From positions 186,001 to 250,000 of the forward strand of contig UAVY01000008.1 of assembly GCA_900446925.1 (NCBI GenBank): a stretch of DNA of 64,000 nt. Direction: 5' to 3'. Origin of the DNA: Citrobacter koseri (lineage in GTDB: Bacteria; Pseudomonadota; Gammaproteobacteria; Enterobacterales; Enterobacteriaceae). The notes beneath the pieces are model-generated. The model did not search any database, was not told where the DNA came from, and saw only the letters and a program-made list of their open reading frames with translations. Numbering within the stretch: position 1 is the first letter of the stretch; every line of letters starts with the position of its first letter. A program made the translations under genes and the position numbers. Positions 1 through 9,619 of the stretch are shown here, one piece after another.

Positions 1-218
1 GATACATTATTGATTCATTTTTAGTGGTGGTGCTCGGTGGCGTCGGACAACTGGCGGGAAGCGTGGCCGCCGCATTTGGGTTGGGTATCTTCAATAAGAT
101 TCTGGAACCGCAAATGGGCGCGGTGCTGGGCAAAATCGTCATTCTGATTGCGATCGTTCTGTTTATCCAGAAACGGCCTCAGGGATTGTTTGCGCTGAAA
201 GGGAGGGTTATTGATTAA
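1..218 (+). CDS. urtB: Urea ABC transporter permease UrtB (3' end only)
   Basis: Only the last 71 codons are present, in the frame whose first full codon is at base 3; the gene starts before the window. UrtB is one of two LivH/LivM-type inner-membrane permeases of the UrtABCDE urea importer. The visible tail holds the end of the membrane domain (VVVLGGVGQLAGSVAAAFGL) and the ending FIQKRPQGLFALKGR typical of UrtB. Its TAA stop shares one base with the urtC ATG (TAATG), so the two are translationally coupled. Subunit identity rests on the ending and on the urtC-D-E order behind it. Confidence 0.85.
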   Translation, partial: YIIDSFLVVVLGGVGQLAGSVAAAFGLGIFNKILEPQMGAVLGKIVILIAIVLFIQKRPQGLFALKGRVID

Positions 219-1291
219 TGACCATGCCAATGACATTAACACTGGCGCGTAGAGCGCCGCGTACTGTCCAGGTTTTTGGCCTTTGCCTGCTGGCGGCGCT
301 GCTGATTCTGCCTTTTCTGGCGCTGCTGCCTGCGGATCACCCGCTGGCTGTCCCGGTCTGGGTGTTAACGCTGGCCGGGAAGATCCTCTGTTACGCCATT
401 GTCGCTGTGGCGCTGGATCTGGTGTGGGGGTATGCCGGAATGCTGTCGCTGGGGCACGGTATTTTCTTCGCGCTGGGCGGGTATGCGATGGGAATGTATC
501 TGATGCGTCAGGCCTCTGGCGACGGACTTCCCGCGTTTATGTCTTTCCTCTCCTGGAGTGAATTACCGTGGTTCTGGTGGGGAACGCAGCACTTCGCCTG
601 GGCGATGCTGCTGGTCGTGCTGGTTCCGGGACTGCTGGCGCTGGTGTTCGGCTATTTTGCCTTTCGCTCAAAAATCAAAGGCGTCTATTTTTCCATTATG
701 ACCCAGGCGCTGACGTTCGCAGGCATGCTGCTGTTTTTCCGTAACGAAACCGGGTTTGGCGGCAATAACGGGTTTACGGGGTTTACCACGTTGCTGGGCT
801 TTCCTGTTGCGGCGACCTCCACGCGCGTTGCGCTGTTTCTCGCGACCGTCATATTACTGGTGCTGGCGCTGTGGCTGGGGTATCTCCTTGCGCGCAGTAA
901 GTTTGGCCGCGTTCTGACCGCCGTGCGCGATGCGGAAAATCGCCTGATGTTTTGTGGGTACGATCCGCGTGGCTTCAAACTGCTGGTATGGACGCTCTCC
1001 GCTGTTCTGTGCGGTCTGGCGGGCGCTCTGTACGTTCCTCAGGTCGGCATCATTAACCCCAGCGAAATGTCGCCGACCAACTCTATTGAAGCGGCCATCT
1101 GGGTCGCGCTGGGCGGGCGCGGCACCTTAATTGGCCCGGTGTTTGGCGCAGTGCTGGTGAACGGCGCTAAAAGTCTGTTTACGGTGATTATGCCGGAGTA
1201 CTGGCAGCTGTTTCTCGGCCTGATCTTTATTGGCGTTACGCTGTTTTTACCGCGCGGCGTCATTGGTCTGTTTCGCAAAGGAGAAAAATGA
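218..1291 (+). CDS. urtC: Urea ABC transporter permease UrtC
   Basis: Intact 357-residue membrane protein of the LivM branch of branched-chain-type ABC permeases. Several hydrophobic segments are visible from residue about 20 to the end, together with the family signature around GYAGMLSLGHGIFFALGGYA (about residues 70-89) and the cytoplasmic coupling region around AENRLMFCGYDPRGFKLL (about residues 240-257). With UrtB it forms the transmembrane pore for ATP-driven urea uptake. The start overlaps the urtB stop by one base and its TGA overlaps the urtD ATG (ATGA), as expected in a tightly coupled operon. Family is certain; urea rather than amino-acid specificity is inferred from the full urtBCDE resemblance. 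Confidence 0.88.
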   Translation: MTMPMTLTLARRAPRTVQVFGLCLLAALLILPFLALLPADHPLAVPVWVLTLAGKILCYAIVAVALDLVWGYAGMLSLGHGIFFALGGYAMGMYLMRQASGDGLPAFMSFLSWSELPWFWWGTQHFAWAMLLVVLVPGLLALVFGYFAFRSKIKGVYFSIMTQALTFAGMLLFFRNETGFGGNNGFTGFTTLLGFPVAATSTRVALFLATVILLVLALWLGYLLARSKFGRVLTAVRDAENRLMFCGYDPRGFKLLVWTLSAVLCGLAGALYVPQVGIINPSEMSPTNSIEAAIWVALGGRGTLIGPVFGAVLVNGAKSLFTVIMPEYWQLFLGLIFIGVTLFLPRGVIGLFRKGEK

Positions 1292-2088
1292 TGCAACCGG
1301 ATGACGGACTTTTTACCCGCCAGTTGCCGGGGGATCGTTTTCGCGATCAAACAGACCCGGTTCTGCAACTGGAAGGGATCAACGTCAATTTTGACGGCTT
1401 CCAGGCGCTGACGGATTTAACCCTGAACATTGGCGTAGGGGAATTGCGCTGCGTTATTGGCCCTAATGGCGCCGGAAAAACCACCTTAATGGACGTGATT
1501 ACCGGTAAAACCCGGCCGCAAAGCGGACGCGCGATTTACGATCAGTCCACGGACTTAACTTCGCTCGATCCTATTGCGATTGCCCGCCAGGGCATTGGGC
1601 GTAAATTTCAGAAACCGACCGTGTTTGAGGCCCTGACGGTGGAGGAGAATCTGGAACTGGCGATGAAAGAGGATAAATCCGTCTGGGCCACGTTAAGAGC
1701 GCGCCTCTCGGGCGAACAGCGGGATCGCATTGACGAGATGCTCGGGTTATTGCGCCTGGGCGCGGAGCGTGGGCGTCGCGCCGGGCTGCTTTCGCACGGA
1801 CAAAAGCAGTTTCTGGAAATCGGTATGCTGCTGGTACAGGAGCCGCACCTGCTGCTGCTGGATGAACCTGCGGCGGGAATGACGGACGCGGAAACGGAGT
1901 ATACCGCCGAACTGTTCCGCACTCTGGCAGGGAAACACTCGCTGATGGTGGTGGAGCATGACATGGGGTTTGTCGAAACCATTGCCGACCATGTTACCGT
2001 TTTGCATCAGGGGCGCGTGCTGGCGGAAGGGAGCCTGCGCGACGTCCAGGCCAATGAACAGGTTATTGAAGTTTACCTCGGGCGATAG
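1288..2088 (+). CDS. urtD: Urea ABC transporter ATP-binding protein UrtD
   Basis: Intact 266-residue ATPase subunit of the urea importer. Walker A GPNGAGKTT lies near residue 58, the signature appears as LSHGQ near residue 168, Walker B as LLLLDEPAAGM near residue 188, and the H-loop as VVEHDMGFVE near residue 217, so all ATPase motifs are present. UrtD usually carries an N-terminal extension before the ABC core, as here (about 25 residues). Two ATGs are in tandem at 1288 and 1291; the first gives an ATGA overlap with urtC. It ends 9 bases before urtE. Confidence 0.88.
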   Translation: MMQPDDGLFTRQLPGDRFRDQTDPVLQLEGINVNFDGFQALTDLTLNIGVGELRCVIGPNGAGKTTLMDVITGKTRPQSGRAIYDQSTDLTSLDPIAIARQGIGRKFQKPTVFEALTVEENLELAMKEDKSVWATLRARLSGEQRDRIDEMLGLLRLGAERGRRAGLLSHGQKQFLEIGMLLVQEPHLLLLDEPAAGMTDAETEYTAELFRTLAGKHSLMVVEHDMGFVETIADHVTVLHQGRVLAEGSLRDVQANEQVIEVYLGR

Positions 2089-2097
2089 GGAGGACGG

Positions 2098-2795
2098 ATG
2101 TTACAGGTGAATGAACTGAATCAATATTACGGCGGCAGTCATATCCTGCGCGGGGTAAGTTTTGAGGCCCGCATTGGCGAAGTAACCTGTTTGCTTGGGC
2201 GTAACGGCGTGGGAAAAACCACCTTACTGAAGTGTCTGATGGGGTTAATCCCGGCACGCACCGGCAATGTGATCTGGCAGGGGAAGAACATCACCCAGCG
2301 TAAACCGCATCAGCGCGTGCGGGCCGGTGTCGCCTATGTGCCGCAAGGGCGGGAGATTTTTCCTCGCCTGACGGTAGAGGAAAACCTGCTGTTGGGGCTG
2401 TCGCGTTTTTCCGCCCGCGATGCAAAACAGGTGCCGGATGATATTTACGCGCTTTTCCCGGTGCTTAAAGAGATGAAGCACCGGCGAGGGGCGATCTTTC
2501 CGGGGGGCAACAGCAGCAGCTGGCAATTGGCCGGGCGCTGGCCTGCCGTCCTCAGCTGTTAATTCTGGATGAACCGACCGAAGGGATACAGCCGTCGGTG
2601 ATCAAAGAGATTGGGCAGGTGATTTCACATCTGGCGCGTCAGGGGGATATGGCGATTTTGCTGGTGGAGCAGTTCTATGATTTTGCTGCCCAACTGGCGG
2701 ATCACTACTTATTGATGTCGCGGGGAAGCATTATTCAGAGCGGCAGGGGCGAGAATATGGAAGCGGAGGGCGTCCGCGGGCTGGTCGCGATCTGA
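2098..2795 (+). pseudogene. urtE: Urea ABC transporter ATP-binding protein UrtE, one frameshift
   Basis: Second ATPase of the urea importer (LivF type). The first part (2098 to about 2490) has Walker A LGRNGVGKTT and the Q-loop region VAYVPQGREIFPRLTVEENL. The frame is lost at the G run near 2487-2490; adding one G restores LSGGQQQQLAIGRAL, the Walker B LLILDEPTEGIQPS and the H-loop LVEQFYDFAA, ending at the TGA at 2793-2795 with the UrtE ending MEAEGVRGLVAI. The repaired protein is about 232 residues, normal for UrtE. A single missing G in a homopolymer suggests a base-call error rather than decay, because both halves are perfectly conserved. It is the last gene of the urt operon in the window. 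Confidence 0.85.
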
Positions 2796-2841
2796 GTTCC
2801 GGGACTGCACCGGACGTTATCCGGCACAGTCTGGCGTGCCG

Positions 2842-4030
2842 TCAGCACATTGCGGGCTGCCCCCAGGGTCTGGCCCGCATCCCTTTTAGCATTAGCGCCC
2901 AGGCAAGAATAATCGCAACGATCAGCACCGCAAACAGGGACCAGGGGGGCAAGGTGGTGAGGATCACGCCGCTGACCAGCGGGTTGACCGCCGCGCCGAG
3001 CCAGCCAAGCGACTGCGCTGAGAAGTAGCTTGCTTTCATCCCCGCCGGAGCAATGTTATCGATCAGCATATATTCGCCCGGGGCATAAATAACCTCGCCA
3101 ATGGTAAATACGGCGGCGGAGAGCCCCCAGAGCAGAAGGCTGTTTCCTGAAATCATAAAACCAACCAGCCCAGCCACAAAACAGATTGTGCCGGCCGCCA
3201 TCGAGGGTCTGATATTTGCGGTCGTTAACCGACGGCCTACGGCATATTGCAGACTAACAACAATCGCCGCGTTGACGGGGAGTACGACAGCCACCACTTT
3301 TTCGGCAAAATTACCGTTCGCGACGACCATGACATACTGGGAAATACATGAGGCGAACGCGCCGCTGACAAATGACGCCAGGAAGGCCGACAGGGTAAAC
3401 CAGAACAGGGCTTTATCGCGTAACAGCACCGATGGCGACCAGACTGACGCCGTTGTTCCTTCAACGGGCGTCTCTGCGCGCTTCACCCAGGTCTGGATAA
3501 ACACCAGCGGGAAAGCAGAGCAAATGGCCGCAAGCCAGAACGGCAGGTTGATGCTTTGCATGACCAGCAGGGTGCCAAGCGGCGGCCCGACGGTCCAGCC
3601 AATATTGAGCACGGTATAGTTGAGGGAAAATATTTTGCTCCTGGTTGTGGCGGAAAGATTGTCGGCAAACCAGGCTTTCAACACGGTGGCAAAGACGGAG
3701 TAGGCGCAGTTTATCAGGGCGAAAAGCAGCACCACCAGCGTGACGCTGTGCACCAGGGGGATGGCGATAAAGCCCAGCAAGAACGCCGAAATTGCCAGAA
3801 GCATATAGCGCTTTTTATCGAACTTATCCGCGAGGATGCCGAAACCCAGGCTGAAAATCACGCCGATGGTTAACGCTACCGTCATGGCATAGCCGATCAG
3901 ATCGACGCTCAGATCGTACTGGCGGTTAAGATAGATCGTCATGAACGGAAGCGTGGCGCCGCGCCCCAATGGTCAATAACAGTGATGAGGCGAGTAAAGC
4001 GAGGGTGGAGCGTCTCAGCGTTGTGTTCAT
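2842..4030 (-). pseudogene. ydeE: MFS efflux transporter YdeE, one frameshift
   Basis: Twelve-helix major-facilitator transporter; in E. coli YdeE exports dipeptides and other small molecules. The start is the ATG at 4028-4030 (MNTTLRRSTLALLASSLLLT). The frame is broken by one extra base in the CCCC run at 3964-3967, after which TIGRGATLPFMTIYL and the remaining about 370 residues are intact to the ending RARPWGQPAMC. The span is 1189 bases, that is 395 codons plus stop plus one base, and 395 is the E. coli length. MFS motif A is seen around GFGILADKFDKKRYML. It is divergent from eamA with about 200 bases between starts. Confidence 0.9.
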
Positions 4031-4227
4031 TTTTCCTGCCCGACAATGCGTTTCATTATATTTATTGGTGATTTAAAGCAATAAGCACGGCAAAAGTGTG
4101 ATGTATACCCAGGATGTTGTTCGAAAGTACTCGTCCCGCCCTACCTGAATTAATGATCTGTTCCGGGGCGATGATTTCCGTTAACTTAACTTGTTTACAA
4201 AAATTTAATATTTGCAGGGGCCGTGGT

Positions 4228-5129
4228 ATGTCGCGTAAAGACGGGTTATTGGCATTACTGGTCGTGGTGGTGTGGGGGGCTTAACTTTGTCGTCATCCAA
4301 AGTCGGGCTGCACAATATGCCGCCGCTGATGCTGGCGGGATTACGTTTTTTGCTGGTCGCGTTTCCGGCTATCTTCTTCGTTGCGCGTCCGAAAATCCCG
4401 CTGTCGCTGTTACTCGGCTACGGTCTGACCATCAGTTTTGGTCAATTCGCGTTTCTCTTTTGTGCGATTAAATTCGGAATGCCTGCCGGCCTGGCGTCAC
4501 TGGTGCTACAGGCGCAGGCGTTTTTTACCATCGTGCTGGGCGCGTTTGCGTTCGGCGAGCGCTTGCAGGGCAAACAGGTGGCCGGTATCGCGCTGGCGGT
4601 GTTTGGCGTTCTGCTGCTGATAGAAGCCAGCCTCAATGGGCAACATATTGCGATGCTCGGGTTTATGTTAACGCTGGCGGCGGCGTTCTGCTGGGCGTGC
4701 GGGAATATTTTCAATAAGAAGATCATGCAACATGCCACTCGCCCGGCGGTGATGTCGCTGGTGGTCTGGAGTGCGCTGATCCCGATTATTCCCTTCTTTC
4801 TGGCCTCTTTGATTCTGGACGGTTCTGCGCAGATGGTTCAGAGCCTGATCGCGATTGATATGACGACGATTTTATCGCTGGTGTATCTGGCGTTTGTCGC
4901 CACGATTGTCGGTTACGGGATCTGGGGAACGTTGCTCGGACGCTATGAAACCTGGCGCGTGGCGCCGCTGTCTTTGCTGGTGCCGGTCGTGGGGTTGGCC
5001 AGCGCGGCCGTGTTGCTCAATGAGACGCTTACCGGGTTACAGTTTCTTGGCGCGGTGCTGATTATGGCGGGTTTGTACATCAACGTGTTTGGTTTTCGGC
5101 TGCGCAAAGCGGCGCAGGTAAGGGGATAA
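4228..5129 (+). pseudogene. eamA: Cysteine/O-acetylserine exporter EamA, two frameshifts
   Basis: DMT-superfamily (EamA domain, ten-helix) inner-membrane exporter that in E. coli (YdeD) releases cysteine-pathway metabolites. The start ATG at 4228 gives MSRKDGLLALLVVVVWG. One extra G in the run at 4274-4279 and one extra C at 4297-4298 break the frame; removing both gives WGLNFVVIKVGLHNMPPLML, and the rest (4300-5129) is continuous. The span of 902 bases equals 299 codons plus stop plus two bases, matching E. coli EamA at 299 residues. It converges on marB, with a strong hairpin terminator just after its stop. Confidence 0.9.
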
Positions 5130-5134
5130 AAAAA

Positions 5135-5156
5135 GCCCCGCAGTGGCGGGGCAAAA
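5135..5156. terminator. Bidirectional terminator between eamA and marB
   Basis: Seven-base perfect stem GCCCCGC (5135-5141) / GCGGGGC (5146-5152) with loop AGTG. It is preceded by an A run and followed by AAAAA, so it offers a T-tract on either strand. It lies between the convergent eamA and marRAB transcripts. Confidence 0.85.
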
Positions 5157-5161
5157 ACGAA

Positions 5162-5380
5162 TTACAGGCTGTGTCCGTTGTAATACGGCACGCCTAATTC
5201 GTCGGATTTATCGCTTCCCGCACCCATATGATTGAAATCGAATGGCGACTGATCATGCGCAGACGGCATGACCATCGCATCGCGATTATTTTGTGTTCCA
5301 GGTTGTGCGGTTTGCTCCGCAATGCTTGGGCCAGAGACGACAAACAGCACAGCCAGCATTGCGGAAGACAGAGATTTCAT
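5162..5380 (-). CDS. marB: Multiple antibiotic resistance protein MarB
   Basis: Intact 72-residue protein, the same length as E. coli MarB. It has an N-terminal hydrophobic segment that looks like a signal peptide (LSSAMLAVLFVVSGPSIA, then EQTAQP) and the conserved C-terminal block PFDFNHMGAGSDKSDELG followed by VPYYN. MarB is thought to be periplasmic and to dampen marRAB expression indirectly; the mechanism is not settled. It is the last gene of the marRAB operon, 30 bases downstream of marA. Confidence 0.9.
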   Translation of the reverse strand: MKSLSSAMLAVLFVVSGPSIAEQTAQPGTQNNRDAMVMPSAHDQSPFDFNHMGAGSDKSDELGVPYYNGHSL

Positions 5381-5410
5381 GATTTCCTCGATTACGTCAT
5401 TAACAGGCGA

Positions 5411-5795
5411 TTAGCAATTACAATGGTTGAGTGGATGCAAATACCGGGATTCGCCATGCATATTGGTAATACGGTACTTATGCGGTGGAACGTCGAAATA
5501 GTTTTTAAATGTCCGGGTCAGCGTCTGCTGTGACTCAAAGCCATAACGTTCCGCCAGGTACAGGATCGGTTCGTTACTTTCTTTTAATTTCTGGGCTATT
5601 TCAGTCATTTTGCGACTGCGGATGTACTGGCCTAATGAGTGACCGGTCTCTTTTTTAAACATCCGTTGCAGGGTGCCATTTGGAGTAACCTGAACGCTCT
5701 GACACTTTTTCCAGTGAGAGCGGCGATTCCAGGTTATCTTCGATCCAGTCCAAAATGCTATGAATGGTAATAGCGTCAGTGTTGCGTCTGGACAT
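5411..5795 (-). pseudogene. marA: AraC/XylS-family activator MarA, one frameshift
   Basis: Global activator of the mar/sox/rob regulon (efflux, porin down-regulation, redox stress). The sequence gives [20 protein letters not shown] from the ATG at 5793-5795 (an alternative ATG two codons upstream ends at 5801). One extra base in the GGG at 5671-5673 breaks the frame inside the first helix-turn-helix (GYSKWHLQRMF); the second HTH ([19 protein letters not shown]) is intact. Removing the base gives 127 residues, the E. coli length. It is cotranscribed between marR and marB. The break is probably a sequencing error, since both halves are highly conserved. Confidence 0.9.
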
Positions 5796-5813
5796 CGTCA
5801 TACCTCTTTCTGT

Positions 5814-6250
5814 TTACGGCAGGATTTTCTTAAGCAAAAGCTCAAGTGTTGCCACTTCATCCGCCGTTAAGTTTTTTGTTAGTTCCTGGTGCAGGTCTTG
5901 TCCTACTAAACTGATGACATTGCTCACAAATTGCCGCGCCGTGTTCGGTGAGTTTCACCAGCACGCCCGCGTTTGTCATGTGGATTTGGCAGTCTTTCGA
6001 TCCAGCCTTTACAGACCAGTCGATCAAGCATGCGCGTCAATGCGCCGAGATCGACAGACAGCACTTTCTTCAGCTCGACCGGGGTAATGCATACCGCGCA
6101 ACGGATAGAACAGAGCACCTTAAACTGCGATGCGGTGATATCCAGCGGCGACAGATAGTCGTTCAACAGACGATCTTTTTCTGATTGACCATGTAGATCA
6201 AGCGACCCCAGCGGGATGATTTCGTTGAATAGGTCACTGGTGCTTTTCAC
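5814..6250 (-). pseudogene. marR: MarR repressor, four single-base indels
   Basis: Winged-helix repressor of marRAB, released by phenolic ligands and oxidation. Start GTG at 6248-6250 (MKSTSDLFNEIIPLG), stop at 5814-5816. The frame carries a gained base near 6205 and a lost A near 6175-6180. These compensate each other and scramble residues about 16-24, where IYMVNQKKDR is expected. Extra bases follow in the CCC at 5965-5967 and in the AAA at 5908-5910. Correcting all four gives exactly 144 residues, the E. coli length, with the recognition helix region LGALTRMLDRLVCKGWIERL and the wing DKRGVLVKLT. Four indels in one otherwise perfect gene argue for sequence errors. Confidence 0.9.
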
Positions 6251-6255
6251 AATGG

Positions 6256-6302
6256 TTGCCCCGGCAAGTAGTTAGTCACGGCAGATACTATTGCCCAGGC
6301 AA
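6256..6302 (-). promoter_or_regulatory. marO operator: two MarR-binding palindromes
   Basis: Two near-identical palindromes, TTGCCCCGGCAA (6256-6267) and TTGCCCAGGCAA (6291-6302), occupy the positions of MarR sites II and I of E. coli marO. Site I sits between the -35 and -10 of the marRAB promoter and site II overlaps the region just before the marR GTG. Autorepression as in E. coli is expected. Confidence 0.85.
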
Positions 6303-6348
6303 ATATAAGTCAATCGAATGAATAAGGGATGCCACCGATTTGCTAAAA
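6285..6348 (-). promoter_or_regulatory. marRAB promoter and marbox
   Basis: On the minus strand a perfect-spacing sigma-70 promoter is readable: -35 TTGACT (6308-6313), a 17-base spacer, -10 TAGTAT (6285-6290). Upstream, TTTAGCAAATCGGTGGCAT (about 6330-6348) occupies the position and has the sequence character of the E. coli marbox, where MarA, SoxS and Rob bind. Assignment rests on similarity to the E. coli marO layout. Confidence 0.75.
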
Positions 6349-6500
6349 CGCGTCAGTGCAGGGGCTGCATCACGGGGTAATTTATTAATAATAATTACTG
6401 GTTATGCTTATTCGGCATAATGAATGCTTAATGGCGAAACGCCGCGTTTTCCCTTTATACTTGCCGCTTACAGCGAGCTTGATGGGGAAGAGATGGCATT

Positions 6501-7168
6501 ATGATGGATTTGTTTAAAGCGATAGGGCTTGGGCTGGTTGTCCTGCTGCCTTTGGCGAACCCGCTAACCACGGTGGCATTGTTTTTAGGCCTGGCCGGTA
6601 ATATGAACAGCGCGGAGCGTAACCGTCAGTCGCTGATGGCCTCCGTGTATGTGTTCGCCCATCATGATGGTTGCGTATTACGCCGGGTCAACTGGTGATG
6701 AACACCTTTGGAATTTCCATCCCCGGTTTGCGCATTGCGGGTGGGCTGATTGTCGCCTTTATCGGCTTTCGGATGTTGTTCCCGCAGCAGAAGGCGCACG
6801 AATCGCCGGAGGCGAAAAGCAAGTCAGAAGAGCTGGAGGATGAGCCTTCTGCCAATATCGCTTTTGTTCCGCTGGCGATGCCGAGCACCGCAGGGCCGGG
6901 GACGATCGCGATGATCATCAGTTCGGCCTCTACCGTACGTCACGGCGTCGATTTTCCCGGCTGGGTTATTCTGGTGGCACCACCGCTTATTTTTCTGGCG
7001 GTGTCAGTGATTCTGTGGGGTTCTCTGCGCAGCTCAGGGGCGATTATGCGCCTGGTCGGCAAGGGGGGAATTGAAGCTATTTCCCGCCTGATGGGCTTCT
7101 TACTGGTCTGTATGGGCGTGCAGTTTATCATTAACGGCGTGCTGGAAATTATTAAGACTTACCATTAA
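6501..7168 (+). pseudogene. marC: MarC/UPF0056 inner-membrane protein, two frameshifts
   Basis: Six-helix membrane protein of the MarC (NAAT) family; its function is unresolved and in E. coli it is not needed for mar-mediated resistance. It reads [20 protein letters not shown] from 6501. One extra base in the CCC at 6658-6660 and one in the GGG at 6684-6686 break the frame; corrected, the junction reads [20 protein letters not shown] and the rest is open to 7168. The span of 668 bases equals 221 codons plus stop plus two, and 221 is the E. coli length. It is divergent from marRAB across marO. Confidence 0.9.
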
Positions 7169-7221
7169 GTCAGGATTCCCCCCGAAAGTCTCAGTAGTAT
7201 TCAGTCGGGGGGAACTTATCC

Positions 7222-8420
7222 TCAATGCTGCGGCTGCTCTTCCAGCGAAACAGGCCAGCGGCGAAAGATAATGATCGACCACACCAGCGCCGCCAGGGCT
7301 GGCACTGCGCCGACGTAGCCAATAGTGGACATCGACCAGTGTAAACTCACCTGATTCCCCACCAATGCGCCAGCGCCAATGCCAATATTAAAAATGCCTG
7401 AGAACAGCGCCATTGCCACATCGGTGGCGTCCGGCGCCAGTGCCAGGACTTTCACCTGCATCCCCAGGCCTATCACCATAATGGCGATGCCCCAGAAAAT
7501 ACTCAGCACGGCAAGATGGCTTTCGCTGTCTGCTGCGGGCAGCAGGAGCATCAGGCAAATCACCAGCAGCATAATGGCAATGCTGATAAGCGGCGAGGCG
7601 TACTGATTACCCAGTTTGCCGAATACCACGCTGCCGATAATCCCGGCGCCGCCGAGGATCAGCAGTAATACCGTGGCAAAGTTTGCGCTCAGACCCGCCA
7701 CCGTTTGTACAAACGGTTCAATATAGCTGTATGCCGTATAGTGTGCGGTGACCACTACGACCGTCAGTAAATAAATACTCATTAGCGCCGGGGCCGACGG
7801 AACAGCAGCGGCAGACTTTTTAGTGACCCAGAATGTTCGCTGGGCAATTTCGGCAGCAGTTTGATCAGGCATACCAGCGTGATTAACGCCCCTATACCAA
7901 TGGCGAAGAACGTTGTTCGCCAGCCGAAGTATTGACCAACAATACGCCCGATAGGCAGCCCCCAGCACCATCGCCAGCGCGCGGTTCCGGTGGCGATCAG
8001 ACTCAGTGCCTGCGCGCGTTTGCCTGGCGGCGCAAGGCGAATGGCCAGCGAAGCGGTAATAGACCAGAAGACAGCGTGTGCAAACGCGATCCCGATGCGG
8101 CTGATTACCAGCACGGTAAAATTCCATGCCAGGAAGGAGAGCACATGGCTGGCAATGAAGAGAACAAACAGGCAGATTAGCAGTTTACGCCGCTCAACCT
8201 GACTGGTCAGCAACATAAAGGGCAACGACATCAGCGCCACAACCCAGGCATAGATCGTCAGCATAATCCCGACCTGCGCGGTCGGCATAGCAAAGCTCCG
8301 GGCGATGTCCGACAGTAAGCCAACAGGGACAAACTCTGTGGTATTGAAAATAAAAGCGGCAATAGCAAGCGTAACTACCCGTAGCCACGCGACCTTGCGG
8401 GAAACAGTGTTTGTTGTCAT
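7222..8420 (-). pseudogene. sotB: MFS sugar efflux transporter SotB, indels
   Basis: Twelve-helix MFS exporter of arabinose/IPTG-type sugars (E. coli YdeA). The N-terminal half reads cleanly from [16 protein letters not shown]. Around 7945-7980 extra bases totalling three scramble residues near [18 protein letters not shown] without closing the frame, and around 7793-7800 two extra bases in a C/G run shift it after LPLLFRRP; the second half then continues from [20 protein letters not shown] to [13 protein letters not shown]. The span of 1199 bases equals about 397 codons plus stop plus five, in line with the 396-residue E. coli protein. It follows marC convergently, as in E. coli. Confidence 0.88.
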
Positions 8421-8585
8421 AAGAGTAAATCGGGTTAGTTGCGAAAAGGCGAGGTCACGATCTTAAAACGTTTGCTGGCGAAAATACAATCATTTTGTGA
8501 TGTATGTCTCATTATCGTTGATGAGCCGATTGATGAAACAAACGAAATAGCGTCCGGGTATGGAAATCATCCCCGGACACCGTAT

Positions 8586-9536
8586 TCAGGGGAGTTTTTG
8601 CGATATTCGCTTTGATGACTTCGGCGGAGTATCTGAATTTCGCCAGCTCATCATCGGCTAACTGTAATTCGATAATTTGTTGAACACCGCTTTGAGTCAG
8701 CACCGCCGGTACGCCGATGGCGACGCCGTCAACGCCGTATTCCCCCCTCCAGTACGCAGGAGATGGCCAGCGCCCCGATGGCTTCCGGTGAAGACGTTCC
8801 GGCAAATTTCCGCAATGGTTCCGGCAATACCATATTCAGTGCAGCCCTTGCGGTTATAGATTTCAAACCCATGTTTGCGCACTTTTTCCGCCATCGCCTC
8901 GACGTCCAGGATTTTACCCGTACGGCGTTGATAAACATCCGCAATCGGAGAACCGTAGACGGAGGAGTGGGACCAGACCGGGAATTGCGTATCGCCATGC
9001 TCTCCCAGAATAAAGGCATCGATGCTTTGCGCGCCGATATCCAGTTCCTGCGCCAGCGCGCGCCGTAAACGGGTGGTGTCCAGCCAGACGCCGGTGCCGA
9101 TTACCTGGCTGCGCGGCAGGCCTGATAGCCGTCCATACCTGCCAGGTAATGATATCGCAAGGATTGGGTGGCAATAAGAAAGATGCCGTTAAAGCCGCCA
9201 TCCATCATTTCCGGCACGATCTTTTGGACGATCCGCGCAGTGTTGTTTCAGCTCATCAAGCCGTGTTTGCCCTGGTTTTAATGCGCCGCCGGAAACGGTA
9301 ATCACGGCGATATCGACATCGGCGCATTCATGCGCCTCCCGGGTGGAAATGGTCATCATCCCCGGCATGTAGGCCGCTGCATCGGCGAGATCCAAAGCAT
9401 GGCCTTCCGAACGATCTCTGTTCAAATCGACCAGAATCAGTTCTTCACAAATATTCTGATTGAGCAGAGCGTAAGCTGCTGATGCGCCAACATTACCTGC
9501 CCCAATGATCATCACTTTACGCGCTTTGGTGTTCAT
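8586..9536 (-). pseudogene. L-lactate/malate dehydrogenase-family enzyme, several frameshifts
   Basis: NAD-dependent 2-hydroxyacid dehydrogenase of the LDH/MDH superfamily. The start at 9536 gives MNTKARKVMIIGAGNVGASA (Rossmann GAGNVG) and the acidic NAD residue follows in ELILVDLNRD. The frame breaks near 9240 (extra base in LKQTARIVQKIV), again around 9155, 9125, 9095 and 8745, and one extra A near 8600 abolishes the expected stop (TGA at 8586-8588 after KANIAKLP). The catalytic histidine segment GEHGDTQFPVWSH and a C-terminal domain are present. The substrate-selecting position before KPGQTR is Leu rather than Gln (LDH) or Arg (MDH), so the substrate is unknown. It lies just downstream of yneJ on the same strand. 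About 310 residues are expected. Confidence 0.72.
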
Positions 9537-9619
9537 GACTGTTCCATATCCGTTTTTCGTCTTGCGCAGTATAAAACGCTTCTCCCCGGCAGGCGTAGCC
9601 CCAAACCCATAGGATAATG

